Source of the DNA: Aquitalea aquatica
Lineage (GTDB): Bacteria > Pseudomonadota > Gammaproteobacteria > Burkholderiales > Chromobacteriaceae
Reading direction: 5' to 3'
Length of the DNA: 64,000 nucleotides
NCBI RefSeq assembly: GCF_013911085.1
Contig: NZ_JACERN010000022.1
Coordinates: 186,001-250,000 of the forward strand
In this document: positions 44,976 to 53,323 of the stretch, piece after piece
Layout: each line of letters opens with the position of its first letter
Position numbering within the stretch: the first letter of the stretch is position 1
Notes under the pieces: model-generated
What the model was told of the DNA's origin: nothing
Seen by the model: only the letters and a program-made list of their open reading frames with translations
Databases searched by the model: none
Program-made: the position numbers and the translations under genes

Positions 44976-47900
44976 ATGCGCTCATTTTGGCTGTTCTTCG
45001 TCTGGCTGTGCCTGATGGCCAGCTCCATCGCCGGTGCGGCTACGCAGCCTGCCGGCGGGGCGGTGGCTTTACAGCTACGTGCGCAAAACGTGTACAGCGT
45101 ACAGACGCTGGAACTGCCAGCACATGAGGCAGAATGGCTGAAGCACAAGAAGCGTTTGCGGCTGGGGATTGCCGATGATGTCCCCCCACTTGATATCAGT
45201 AATGCCGGCGGCAGCTTTCAGGGGCTGAACGCTGATGTCTTCGGCTTTGTCAGTCGCAGGCTGGGCTTGCAGCCTGAGGTCTATCGCTACCCTAGTGCGC
45301 AACTGGCACTGCAGGCACTGCAGCGTGGCGATATCGACCTGCTCAGTAGCAGCGTTGCGCTGCGCCCTGACACCGCTGGAGTAAGCCTGAGCCAGCCCTA
45401 TCTGGAAGACCTGCCCATCCTGGTTGGCTATGGCGAGCCCAATCCGCACAAGCTGCGCATTGGCATGCCGCAGCATTATCATTCCCCGGCCTTGTTGCGC
45501 GAGCGCTACCCGGAAGCTGAGGTGAGCGACTACGCCTCGGTAGCCGAAGGCTTGTCAGCGCTGGCGGCGCATCAGGTCGATCTGTTTTTCGGCGATGCCA
45601 CTTCTATCAATTATGTTGCCAATCAGAACCTCGTTGACGACCTGAAAGTCATTCAGCAGTTCAGCAAGCGCAATAACCAAACCTTTGCCATGCAGGCCAG
45701 CCAGACCCTATTACGCCAGGTCTTGGACAAGGCACTGAGCCTGATCCGTGAACAACAGCACCAGCAATTGATCCAGCGCTGGAGTGGCGGAACCTTGCTG
45801 CTGCAGCCACATGTATTTCCCATCGACTTCACCCCGGAAGAAAAACAATGGCTCAAGCAGCACCCCGTGCTCAAGGTGGCGGCTGGCCATAGCTTTGCCC
45901 CGATTTCCTTTTTTGACGATCAGGGAGTGTGGCGTGGGGCCAGCGCCGAGCTGCTGGAACTGATCGCCCAGCGTCTGGGCGTCCGGCTGGAAATTCGCAA
46001 AGCGCATTCGCTGGAAAACATTCTCGAGATCATGCGGCGCGGCGAGGCCGACCTCACCACCTTGCCCATCCGCAATGTCGGTAGTGCCGACAATCTGCTG
46101 TTTTCCGAGCCGCTGACCCCGCTTTCCTACAATCTGGTGGTGCGGATGAACACCGATCCGCCGCAGGGCGTGGCAGACATGCGCAACAAGGTGGTGGTGG
46201 TCAATCGTGGGCTGGTCAAGGCCATGCAATGGGAGACGATCTTCCCCGGTGCCACTTTCAAAGAGGTCAACAACCCGGTTTCCGCATTCGACATGGTGGA
46301 AAACGGCAAGGCCGACATGGCGCTGGTGGCCACCATGAACAGCCGCTACTACCTGCCGCTGTTGTTCAACGGCAAATTACGCGAGGCAAACATTACCGGT
46401 TTGCCCGGCAATGTGCTGTCGCTGGCGGTGCCGACCGATCATCGCATCCTGCTGTCGATTCTGAACAAGGCTCTGTTCAGCATCGGTCCGGAGAGCCTCG
46501 ACAACCTGTTCAATGAACGCTGGCGCACTAATGTTGGGGCCAGCAACCAGAGCTGGTATGACTACAGCCTTGGCCTGATCTATCTGGTGATTGCCGTCGC
46601 CAGCTTGCTGCTGCTGGTGTCGCTGGCGTGGAACAGCCGCTTGCGCAAACAGATCGCCAAACGCCAGACCGCAGAAAAGGCGCTGAGCGACCAGCTCAAC
46701 TTCATGACCACGCTGATCGATGTCACACCCTATCCGGTGTATGTGCTGGATCGCAAAGGCCAGTTGCTCAGCTGCAACGAACACTATCTGCAGGCGCTGA
46801 CCCTGACCCGCGAAGAGGCCATGGGCCATCGCGACAATATCGGCGGCATTATCGATATCGACGACAAGACCCGCTCCACCCTGGCACAGGATTACCAGCT
46901 GGCCATCGAATACGGCGTGCCCATCCAGCGCGACCGTGAAGTCATGCTCAACCGCCAGCATATTTCAGCCTTTCACTGGATACAGCCCTTCCGAGATACT
47001 GAAGGTGTGATCCGCGGTGTCATCTGCGGCTGGATAGACATCAGCGAACGCCGCCGGCTGATCGAAGAGCTGCAGGCGGCCAAGGAGCAGGCCGATAAGG
47101 CCAGCCAGGCCAAAACCACCTTCCTCGCCACCATGAGCCATGAAATCCGTACCCCGATGAGCGCGGTCATCGGCATGCTGGAACTGGCCTTGCGCCAGGC
47201 CGACCATGGCGTGGTGGACCAGCCTTCGCTACAAGTGGCCTATGACTCGGCACAAGGCCTGCTGGGCCTGATCGGCGATATTCTCGACATCGTGCGCATC
47301 GAGTCCGGTCACCTCAGCCTGAACCCGGAACCCTGTAATCTGCTGGAGCAGACACGCTCTGTCATGCGCATTTTCGATGGATTGGCCAGGCAGAAGCAGC
47401 TGGGCTTGTTTCTGGATGTCGATCCGGCTACGCCGGCACAATGGCAGGTCATGCTTGATCCGCTGCGTTTCAAGCAGATCCTGTCCAATCTGCTCAGCAA
47501 TGCCATCAAGTTCACCCAGCAGGGCAGCGTAACAGTACGCGTACGCCAGAGCGTGCTGTCCGACCAGCAACTGCTGGTGCAGATACGGGTCACCGATACC
47601 GGCATCGGCATCTCTGCCGAAGACCAGCAGCGCCTGTTCCTGCCATTCGGGCAGGCCGTTGCCTCGCAGCGCAATGTCCAGAGTGGTACCGGACTGGGGC
47701 TGGTCATCAGCCGCACCTTGTGTGAAATGATGCAAGGCTCGCTCACCCTCAGCAGCCGCCCGTATGATGGCACCCGCCTGGATATCGAATTGCGACTGCC
47801 GCTGTCAGAACAAGCCTATGTCGAAGTGGATGTGGCACCAGCCGCCAGCCTGCAGGCCGGGCAGTCGGACAAGCTCAGGCTGCGTATTCTGGTGGTGGAT

Positions 47901-48614
47901 GACAATGTGGCAAACCGCCTGCTGCTATCACAGCAACTGCGCTATCTCGGCCATCAGACCGATGTCGCCGCCCATGGGCGCGAGGGACTGATCATGTGGC
48001 AGCAGGGACGATTCAACGTGGTCTTTACCGACTGCAACATGCCAGAAATGAACGGCTACCAGTTGGCACAAGCCATTCGCCAACAAGAGGAGCAAGAGCA
48101 GCTGAACCCTGTCTTGCTGTTGGGCTTTACCGCCAACGCACTGCCGGACGAACGCGAACGCTGCCGTGCTGCGGGCATGGATGACTGCCTGTTCAAACCG
48201 ATCAGCCTGGCCGGCCTGCGCGGCTGTTTGCAACAGCACATGCATGGCCGCCTCAGTGAAGCCGATACCCGACAGGAGCCTAGCTACAGCCTGGACGAAC
48301 TCGCCTTCATGGAGGCCGAACAGTTGCAACAGTTACTGGGGCATCTGCAACAAGGCCTGCAAGACGACATGGACTCCTTGCGCGCCCTGGTCTTGCTGGG
48401 CAATGCCGCTGGCGTAGGGCGGATAGCCCACCAGATCAAGGGTGCCGCCCGCATCATCAATGCCAGCCAGGTCATTGGCTGCTGCCAGGCGCTGGAAGAG
48501 TATTGCCGCCAGCATGAGGAGATCAGCGAACAGCAAGAAGAAGTACAGGCACTGTATGCTGCGGTCCCTGATTTGCTTGCCGTACTGAGCCAGGAGAGGG
48601 GGCTGGTGGCCTGA
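44976..48614 (+). CDS. BvgS-like hybrid sensor histidine kinase
   Basis: A 1212-residue unorthodox kinase. Start 44976 gives a signal peptide (MRSFWLFFVWLCLMASSIAGAA) and follows AGGAAA; longer starts are less likely. Order: two periplasmic SBP_bac_3 (Venus flytrap) domains (about 45-270 and 290-515), a membrane helix (about 530-553), PAS (about 575-695), HisKA with MSHEIRTPMSAVIGM (His about 723), HATPase (NLLSNAIKF, GTGLGLVISR), receiver (TDCNMPEMNG), and HPt (HQIKGAARI, about 1151). All phosphorelay residues are present. There is no response regulator gene nearby, so the partner is elsewhere. The ligand is probably an amino acid or small anion. Confidence 0.93.
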   Translation: MRSFWLFFVWLCLMASSIAGAATQPAGGAVALQLRAQNVYSVQTLELPAHEAEWLKHKKRLRLGIADDVPPLDISNAGGSFQGLNADVFGFVSRRLGLQPEVYRYPSAQLALQALQRGDIDLLSSSVALRPDTAGVSLSQPYLEDLPILVGYGEPNPHKLRIGMPQHYHSPALLRERYPEAEVSDYASVAEGLSALAAHQVDLFFGDATSINYVANQNLVDDLKVIQQFSKRNNQTFAMQASQTLLRQVLDKALSLIREQQHQQLIQRWSGGTLLLQPHVFPIDFTPEEKQWLKQHPVLKVAAGHSFAPISFFDDQGVWRGASAELLELIAQRLGVRLEIRKAHSLENILEIMRRGEADLTTLPIRNVGSADNLLFSEPLTPLSYNLVVRMNTDPPQGVADMRNKVVVVNRGLVKAMQWETIFPGATFKEVNNPVSAFDMVENGKADMALVATMNSRYYLPLLFNGKLREANITGLPGNVLSLAVPTDHRILLSILNKALFSIGPESLDNLFNERWRTNVGASNQSWYDYSLGLIYLVIAVASLLLLVSLAWNSRLRKQIAKRQTAEKALSDQLNFMTTLIDVTPYPVYVLDRKGQLLSCNEHYLQALTLTREEAMGHRDNIGGIIDIDDKTRSTLAQDYQLAIEYGVPIQRDREVMLNRQHISAFHWIQPFRDTEGVIRGVICGWIDISERRRLIEELQAAKEQADKASQAKTTFLATMSHEIRTPMSAVIGMLELALRQADHGVVDQPSLQVAYDSAQGLLGLIGDILDIVRIESGHLSLNPEPCNLLEQTRSVMRIFDGLARQKQLGLFLDVDPATPAQWQVMLDPLRFKQILSNLLSNAIKFTQQGSVTVRVRQSVLSDQQLLVQIRVTDTGIGISAEDQQRLFLPFGQAVASQRNVQSGTGLGLVISRTLCEMMQGSLTLSSRPYDGTRLDIELRLPLSEQAYVEVDVAPAASLQAGQSDKLRLRILVVDDNVANRLLLSQQLRYLGHQTDVAAHGREGLIMWQQGRFNVVFTDCNMPEMNGYQLAQAIRQQEEQEQLNPVLLLGFTANALPDERERCRAAGMDDCLFKPISLAGLRGCLQQHMHGRLSEADTRQEPSYSLDELAFMEAEQLQQLLGHLQQGLQDDMDSLRALVLLGNAAGVGRIAHQIKGAARIINASQVIGCCQALEEYCRQHEEISEQQEEVQALYAAVPDLLAVLSQERGLVA

Positions 48615-48637
48615 GCTGCCGGACATCCGCTGCATGC

Positions 48638-48672
48638 AATAACCGCCGGCGGCAGCGCCCACGGCGGTTATT
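48638..48672 (+). terminator. Hairpin after the hybrid kinase gene
   Basis: An 11-bp stem AATAACCGCCG/CGGCGGTTATT, 24 bp after the stop codon. It has no T tract, so it may be a weak terminator or an mRNA-stabilising structure. Confidence 0.55.
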
Positions 48673-48680
48673 GGTAGTAT

Positions 48681-48695
48681 TGATAAATATTGTCA
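48681..48695 (+). promoter_or_regulatory. Fur-box-like site upstream of the bacterioferritin pair
   Basis: TGATAAATATTGTCA matches 12 of 14 specified bases of the 7-1-7 Fur consensus TGATAATnATTATCA. It lies 114 bp upstream of the first bfr start. Fur can act here as repressor or, as reported for some bacterioferritins, indirectly as activator. Confidence 0.5.
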
Positions 48696-48808
48696 TTTAA
48701 ACTGCAGGAACGTCCCGCTGCTCCTGCCGGCAGCATCAATGCTGACTGGCGGCGCTGCCCATGGCCCGTGTGGCCTGCCCCGTTCAACTGCTGGAAGGAC
48801 CTTTCCCC

Positions 48809-49279
48809 ATGCAAGGCAAACAAAACATCATCGATCTGCTCAACACACTGCTGGCAGGAGAACTGACCGCCGTCGACCAATACCTGCTGCATGGCGAAGT
48901 GTATGCCGACATGGGTCTGCACAAGCTGGCAGAAAAGGCCCTGCACGAATCGGCGCATGAGCGCGAACACGCCCAGGCCATCATCCAGCGCATCCTGTTT
49001 CTGGAAGGCAAGCCCGACCTGAGCAAGCGCGAAGCACTGCAAATTGGCAGCACGGTGCCGGACATGCTCAAGTCCGATCTCGCCGTGGAGTACAAGGTCA
49101 CGCGTGAACTGAAAAAGGCGATTGCCCTGTGCGAACAGGAAGCCGACTATGTCAGCCGTGAAATGCTGGTGGTGCAGCTGGACGACACAGAAATGGACCA
49201 TGCCTACTTCCTGGAAAAACAACTGCGTCTGATCGAGCTGACCGGCCTGGCCAACTACCTGCAAAGCCAGATGGCATAA
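48809..49279 (+). CDS. bfrA: Bacterioferritin, ferroxidase-type subunit
   Basis: A 156-residue bacterioferritin. The dinuclear ferroxidase ligands are present: E18, E51, H54, E94, E128 and H131. The haem-ligand Met52 of E. coli Bfr is Arg52 here. It therefore oxidises Fe(II) but is not expected to bind haem between identical subunits. Start 48809 has GGAAGGA upstream; an upstream start at 48761 lacks support. Together with the next gene it should build a mixed 24-mer that stores iron. The bfrA/bfrB naming follows Neisseria and is by analogy only. Confidence 0.88.
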   Translation: MQGKQNIIDLLNTLLAGELTAVDQYLLHGEVYADMGLHKLAEKALHESAHEREHAQAIIQRILFLEGKPDLSKREALQIGSTVPDMLKSDLAVEYKVTRELKKAIALCEQEADYVSREMLVVQLDDTEMDHAYFLEKQLRLIELTGLANYLQSQMA

Positions 49280-49288
49280 GGACACATC

Positions 49289-49762
49289 ATGAAAGCCGAC
49301 AAAACCGTTATCAAATTGCTCAACCAGCTGTTGCGCAACGAACTGACCGCCATCAACCAGTATTTCCTGCATGCCCGCATGTTCCGTAACTGGGGGCTGC
49401 AGCGCCTCAACGACTACCAGTACAAGCAATCCATCCGGGTGATGAAAGAAGCCGACGAACTGATCGAACGCATCCTGTTCCTGGAAGGCCTGCCCAATCT
49501 GCAAGATCTGGGCAAGCTACACATTGGCGAAACGGTGGAAGAGTGCCTGCGCAGCGACCTGCGCTATGAAACCGACGTACAGCGCCCGCAACTGGTAGCC
49601 GGTATTGCCCATTGCGAACAGAAGCAGGATTTTGTCAGCCGCGAACTGCTGCAGGAGCTGCTGGAACATTGCGAAGAAACCATAGACTGGCTGGAAACCC
49701 AGCTCAGCCTGATCCGCGATGTCAGCCTGGCTAATTATCTGCAAAGCCAGATCGGCGAGTAA
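49289..49762 (+). CDS. bfrB: Bacterioferritin, haem-type subunit
   Basis: A 157-residue bacterioferritin. Haem ligand Met52 is kept, while the ferroxidase centre is degraded: E51 is Val, H54 is Glu and H130 is Thr (T131), with E18 and E94 kept. It should bind haem but not oxidise iron by itself. The gene starts 9 bp after the ferroxidase subunit, so both are made from one message in a mixed shell. The same split is known from Neisseria and Magnetospirillum pairs. Confidence 0.88.
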   Translation: MKADKTVIKLLNQLLRNELTAINQYFLHARMFRNWGLQRLNDYQYKQSIRVMKEADELIERILFLEGLPNLQDLGKLHIGETVEECLRSDLRYETDVQRPQLVAGIAHCEQKQDFVSRELLQELLEHCEETIDWLETQLSLIRDVSLANYLQSQIGE

Positions 49763-49777
49763 TCTGATTTACTCGAT

Positions 49778-49803
49778 TTGGCTCTTGGGCATCAGGAGCC
49801 AAT
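49778..49803 (+). terminator. Hairpin after bfrB
   Basis: TTGGCTC/GAGCCAA stem, 15 bp after the stop codon, followed by an AT-rich but not pure T stretch. Confidence 0.45.
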
Positions 49804-49948
49804 TACTCATTTTATTCAGCGATACTGAAGTTGCTAATGAGACACCGCAGTACTGAAGTAATGCCGTCACCTACGCGAAGCAAGACGCATTATGTTGTTA
49901 CCGTTGTGCCACGCTTTTCTATCTTGGTGATGTAGCTGGAGGAGTGCT

Positions 49949-50071
49949 GTGAGAGTAAAACTCACTGAAAAAAAACGACAACCTATTAAAGTAGATCGCT
50001 ACATGGCTGAGTATGGGGGAGCAGTAGTATGTGGAAAAGTCGTCCCGAAGTCGTCCCGTAGAGAGGGGTGA
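49949..50071 (+). CDS. Possible small protein or fragment, 40 aa
   Basis: GTG start preceded by a very good SD, GGAGGAG, 4 bp upstream. The product is Lys/Arg-rich (VRVKLTEKKRQPIKVDRY at the N-terminus) and ends after RRERG. It has no recognised domain. It might be the remnant N-terminus of a mobile-element gene. AT-rich codon use differs from nearby genes. Confidence 0.3.
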   Translation: MRVKLTEKKRQPIKVDRYMAEYGGAVVCGKVVPKSSRREG

Positions 50072-50126
50072 TGGGAGATTTTCAGAAAGCACTTACACTG
50101 AAGTTTCTGTAAGTGTTTGATATTAT

Positions 50127-50203
50127 TGGCGCACCCGACAGGGATCGAACCTGTGACCTTCAGCTTCGGAAACTGACACTCTATCCAACTGAGCTACGGG
50201 TGC
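50127..50203 (-). tRNA. tRNA-Arg (anticodon CCG)
   Basis: A full cloverleaf on the minus strand: acceptor GCACCCG/CGGGTGC, D-arm GCTC...GAGT, anticodon arm TCAGT-TTCCGAA-GCTGA with anticodon CCG, T-arm ACAGG-TTCGATC-CCTGT, discriminator G and an encoded CCA. It reads CGG codons. Confidence 0.95.
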
Positions 50204-50273
50204 GCTGTGATCTTGCGACTAAAGCAGGGCGGATCATAGCGCAAAGGGCATGTCCGAGTCCAGTGTATGGTTT

Positions 50274-50302
50274 TTGCCTTGCTTCGCGGCTTACCGTATA
50301 AT
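50274..50302 (+). promoter_or_regulatory. Promoter of the cytochrome c5 gene
   Basis: TTGCCT (50274-50279), 17 bp spacer, consensus TATAAT (50297-50302). Predicted start near 50309, 35 nt before the ATG. Confidence 0.65.
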
Positions 50303-50343
50303 CCCTCCCATCTTAATTGTCATTTTTTTCAGGCGAGGCTCGA

Positions 50344-51078
50344 ATGAGTAATGAGAACGGAATGGCTCCCGGTCAGATCATCAAGGTCCTGATTGGCGTC
50401 GTTGTGGGTTTGGTAGTGGCGATCTGGTTGCTGGCCAAGCTGGCGACTGGTGGTTACAACGTTGATGCCGAGGTCATGACCAAGGAGGCTGTTGCCGCTC
50501 GCCTGAAGCCGGTTGGCGAATCGAAAGCCAGCGACGCACCTCCGGGCATGCGTAATGGTGAACAGGTATTCAAGGCGATCTGTATTTCCTGTCACGGTCA
50601 AGGTCTGGCTGGTTCGCCTAAATTTGGTGATGCCGGTGCTTGGGGCGCACGTATTGCCAAGGGCTGGGATACGCTGACCCAACATGCACTGCAAGGCTTC
50701 AATGCCATGCCGGCCAAGGGTGGCGCTGCTGACCTGACCGACGATGAAGTGAAGCGTGCCGTGGCCTATATGGGCAATGCTGCTGGCGCCAAGTTTACCG
50801 AGCCGCCGGTTGGTGGTGCTGGTGCTCCGGCCGATCCGGCCGTGGTGGGCAAGAAGATCTACGAAACCGTCTGCACCAACTGTCACGCTGCTGGCGTGGC
50901 TGGTGCACCGAAGTTTGGCGACAAGGCTGCCTGGGCTGAACGCACCAAGGTGGGTCTGGACGAAGTGGTAAAGATCGCCACCAAGGGCCTGAACGCCATG
51001 CCGCCCAAGGGTGGTTTTGGTGGCAGCGATGCGGAATTCCGCGCTGCCGTCGAATACATGGTGAATAACGCCAAGTAA
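50344..51078 (+). CDS. Membrane-anchored dihaem cytochrome c5
   Basis: A 244-residue protein. An uncleaved N-terminal membrane helix (about 12-34) anchors two periplasmic class I cytochrome domains with haem motifs CISCH (about residue 80) and CTNCH (about 179), each followed by a conserved AMPxKGG Met-ligand loop. Neisseria has the same dihaem c5 layout, where it carries electrons from the bc1 complex to cbb3 oxidase or nitrite reductase. ATG 50344 has an SD (AGGCGAGG). It is monocistronic with its own promoter and terminator. Confidence 0.92.
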   Translation: MSNENGMAPGQIIKVLIGVVVGLVVAIWLLAKLATGGYNVDAEVMTKEAVAARLKPVGESKASDAPPGMRNGEQVFKAICISCHGQGLAGSPKFGDAGAWGARIAKGWDTLTQHALQGFNAMPAKGGAADLTDDEVKRAVAYMGNAAGAKFTEPPVGGAGAPADPAVVGKKIYETVCTNCHAAGVAGAPKFGDKAAWAERTKVGLDEVVKIATKGLNAMPPKGGFGGSDAEFRAAVEYMVNNAK

Positions 51079-51097
51079 GCAGAAGTCTCTGCCAATG

Positions 51098-51127
51098 AAA
51101 AACGCGCTGCTTGCAGCGCGTTTTTTT
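51098..51127 (+). terminator. Bidirectional terminator between cytochrome c5 and rep
   Basis: AAAACGCGCTGC/GCAGCGCGTTTT stem with T7 on the plus strand and T5 on the minus strand, between convergent genes. Confidence 0.9.
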
Positions 51128-51150
51128 ATGTCTGCTTATCTGGGTGACGA

Positions 51151-53166
51151 TCAGCTGTCGGCTGGTTTGGTTTTTTCGGCCAGCATGGCCGTCAGGCTGG
51201 CCAGCTTGGATTTGCCTTCGCTCTTGCTGACGATGGGTTCGGCGCCAGGGCGGCCAAAGTGACGCAGATCGCCGCCATCGATCTCAGCAATAAAGCGCGA
51301 TGGCTCGACAAATTGCCACTCACCAGCGCGGCGGCGTTTCACACAATAGGTGAGGGTGAGCATGCGCTGGGCGCGAGTAATGCCCACATACATCAGCCGC
51401 CGTTCTTCCTCCACCATGCCGTTATCCACCGATTCGCTGTGCGGCAGGATGCCTTCTTCAGTGCCCACCAGAAATACATAAGGGTATTCCAGGCCCTTGG
51501 AGGCGTGCAGGGTGGACATCTTGACGGCGTCGACCTCGCCTTCGTCGCGCCCTTCCAGCATGGTGATGAGGGCAATGGTCTGCGATAGCTCGATCAGGTT
51601 CTTGCCGTCGGCCTCACCCTTGCGCGCCAGCCAGGCGACCAGTTCCAGCACGTTTTTCCACTTGGTTTCGGCAATGCGCGGGCTGTCTTCGCTGTCGTAC
51701 AGCCAGCCTTCGTAGTTGATGGCCTTGACTAGCTCCATGGCCAGCTCGCCAGCCGGCTCGCGGGTGGCACGGTATTGCAGGCGGTTGATGAAGTCGCAGA
51801 ACTGGCTGAGCGGTTCCAGCTGTGCTGTTTGCACCTGCACGCGAAAACCGGGCTCGAAGGCGCTGGCAAACAGGCTCTTGCTGCACTGGCCGGCCCAGCC
51901 ACCCAGTTTTTCCAGTGTGCCTGTGCCGACGCCGCGTTTGGGGGTGGTCACGGCACGGATAAAGGCAGGATCGTCGTCCGGGTTGGTGATCAGGCGCAGG
52001 TAGGACAGCACATCCTTGATTTCCGGCTTGTCGAAAAAGCTCTGACCGCCAGCCATCTGGTAGGGGATGCGCTGATTGCGCAGAGCCTGCTCGAAAATGC
52101 GTGCCTGATAGTTGCCTCGGTACAGGATGGCGTAGTCCTTGAATTCGGTGCGGTATTCGAATTTGTGGGCCAGCAGCCGTTGCACCACGATTTCCGCTTC
52201 GTGCTCTTCGTCTTTGCACTGCACCACATGAATCGGCTCACCCAGGCCCAACTCGCTCCACAGCTGCTTTTCAAACAGCTTGGGATTGTTGGAAATGACT
52301 GAGTTGGCGGCGCGTAGAATCCGGGCGGTGGAGCGGTAATTCTGTTCCAGTTTGATGATTCTCAACTGTGGGAAATCCTGCTGCAGCAGGCGCAGGTTTT
52401 CCATATTAGCGCCGCGCCAGGCGTAGATGGACTGGTCGTCGTCGCCTACAGCGGTAAACTGGCCGCGCACCCCGGCCAGCAGCTTCACCATCAGGTACTG
52501 GCAGGTATTGGTGTCCTGGTATTCGTCGATCAGCAGATAGCGCAATTTGCCCTGCCATTTGAGCAGGACGTCCGGGTGAGTCTTGAACAGCTGCACCGGC
52601 AGGCGGATGAGGTCGTCAAAATCCACCGCCTGGTAGGCGGTCAGCGTGTCCTGGTAGGCCAGATAGGTACGGGCGCAGATGCTTTCCCATTCGCCCTGGG
52701 CTTCCAGCAGCATCTGGTCCGGCCCCTTCAGATCGTTTTTCCATAGCGAAATCTGGCTTTGCACCTTGCGCACTTCGTCCTTGTGCGTGGTTTTCAGGAT
52801 GTCGGCGATGATCTTGCCGGCATCGAAGGCATCCAGAATGGAAAACTGTGGCTTGTAGCCGAGATGCGGCGCTTCCTGGCGCAGGATCTGCATGCCCAGC
52901 GAATGGAAGGTGGACACGGTAATGCCACGGATTTCCTGCGCGGAGAGCAGCTTGCCCACCCGTTCCAGCATTTCGCGGGCCGCCTTGTTGGTAAAGGTGA
53001 TGGCGGCGATATGCCGTGCCGGGATATTCCCGTGGCGGATCAGGTGGGTGATCTTGTAGGTAATGACGCGGGTTTTGCCGGAACCGGCTCCGGCCAGCAC
53101 CAGCAAAGGGCCGTCAAGGTGATGAATGGCTTCGCGCTGCGGCGGATTGAGCTGAGGTGCGGACAT
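51151..53166 (-). CDS. rep: ATP-dependent DNA helicase Rep
   Basis: A 671-residue UvrD/Rep-type 3'-5' helicase, the same length as E. coli Rep (673). Walker A is GAGSGKT (26-32), followed by TFTNKAAREM, STFHSLG, LIDEYQDTN, DDQSIYAWRGA and GLEYPYVFLVGTEEG. Rep helps restart blocked replication forks and clears proteins from DNA. The start at 53166 (MSAPQLNPPQREAI) was chosen because the family begins with this sequence; an upstream in-frame ATG would add 35 unrelated residues. Confidence 0.93.
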   Translation of the reverse strand: MSAPQLNPPQREAIHHLDGPLLVLAGAGSGKTRVITYKITHLIRHGNIPARHIAAITFTNKAAREMLERVGKLLSAQEIRGITVSTFHSLGMQILRQEAPHLGYKPQFSILDAFDAGKIIADILKTTHKDEVRKVQSQISLWKNDLKGPDQMLLEAQGEWESICARTYLAYQDTLTAYQAVDFDDLIRLPVQLFKTHPDVLLKWQGKLRYLLIDEYQDTNTCQYLMVKLLAGVRGQFTAVGDDDQSIYAWRGANMENLRLLQQDFPQLRIIKLEQNYRSTARILRAANSVISNNPKLFEKQLWSELGLGEPIHVVQCKDEEHEAEIVVQRLLAHKFEYRTEFKDYAILYRGNYQARIFEQALRNQRIPYQMAGGQSFFDKPEIKDVLSYLRLITNPDDDPAFIRAVTTPKRGVGTGTLEKLGGWAGQCSKSLFASAFEPGFRVQVQTAQLEPLSQFCDFINRLQYRATREPAGELAMELVKAINYEGWLYDSEDSPRIAETKWKNVLELVAWLARKGEADGKNLIELSQTIALITMLEGRDEGEVDAVKMSTLHASKGLEYPYVFLVGTEEGILPHSESVDNGMVEEERRLMYVGITRAQRMLTLTYCVKRRRAGEWQFVEPSRFIAEIDGGDLRHFGRPGAEPIVSKSEGKSKLASLTAMLAEKTKPADS

Positions 53167-53323
53167 GGGTGGAGTTCCGGCGGTGAGGCTGGCCGGGAGA
53201 AAGCCAGGGCGGCTGTCGGGCGGCGTAGCATCGTGGTAACCAAGGCCGTGCATTGTAGCATGGGGTATCATGAGACTATCCGCGGTTGGCCCGGTGCGAC
53301 CTGCCGCATTGTCAGAGGTGAAG

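Larger units (their letters stand above)
49763..50126. other. AT-rich stretch between bfrB and tRNA-Arg
   Basis: A 364-bp stretch with lower GC than its neighbours, abutting the 3' end of tRNA-Arg. It contains a weak terminator (49778-49803), a 40-codon frame (49949-50071) and two copies of GTCGTCCCG (at 50039 and 50050). The position beside a tRNA 3' end is typical for integrative elements, so it may be a scar. No integrase or flanking repeat was found. Confidence 0.45.

Noticed and set aside
50113-50301. Open frame MFDIIGAPDRDRTCDLQLRK... beside the tRNA
   Set aside because: It runs antisense through tRNA-Arg; this PDRDRTCDLQ-type peptide is a well-known false prediction over tRNA genes.
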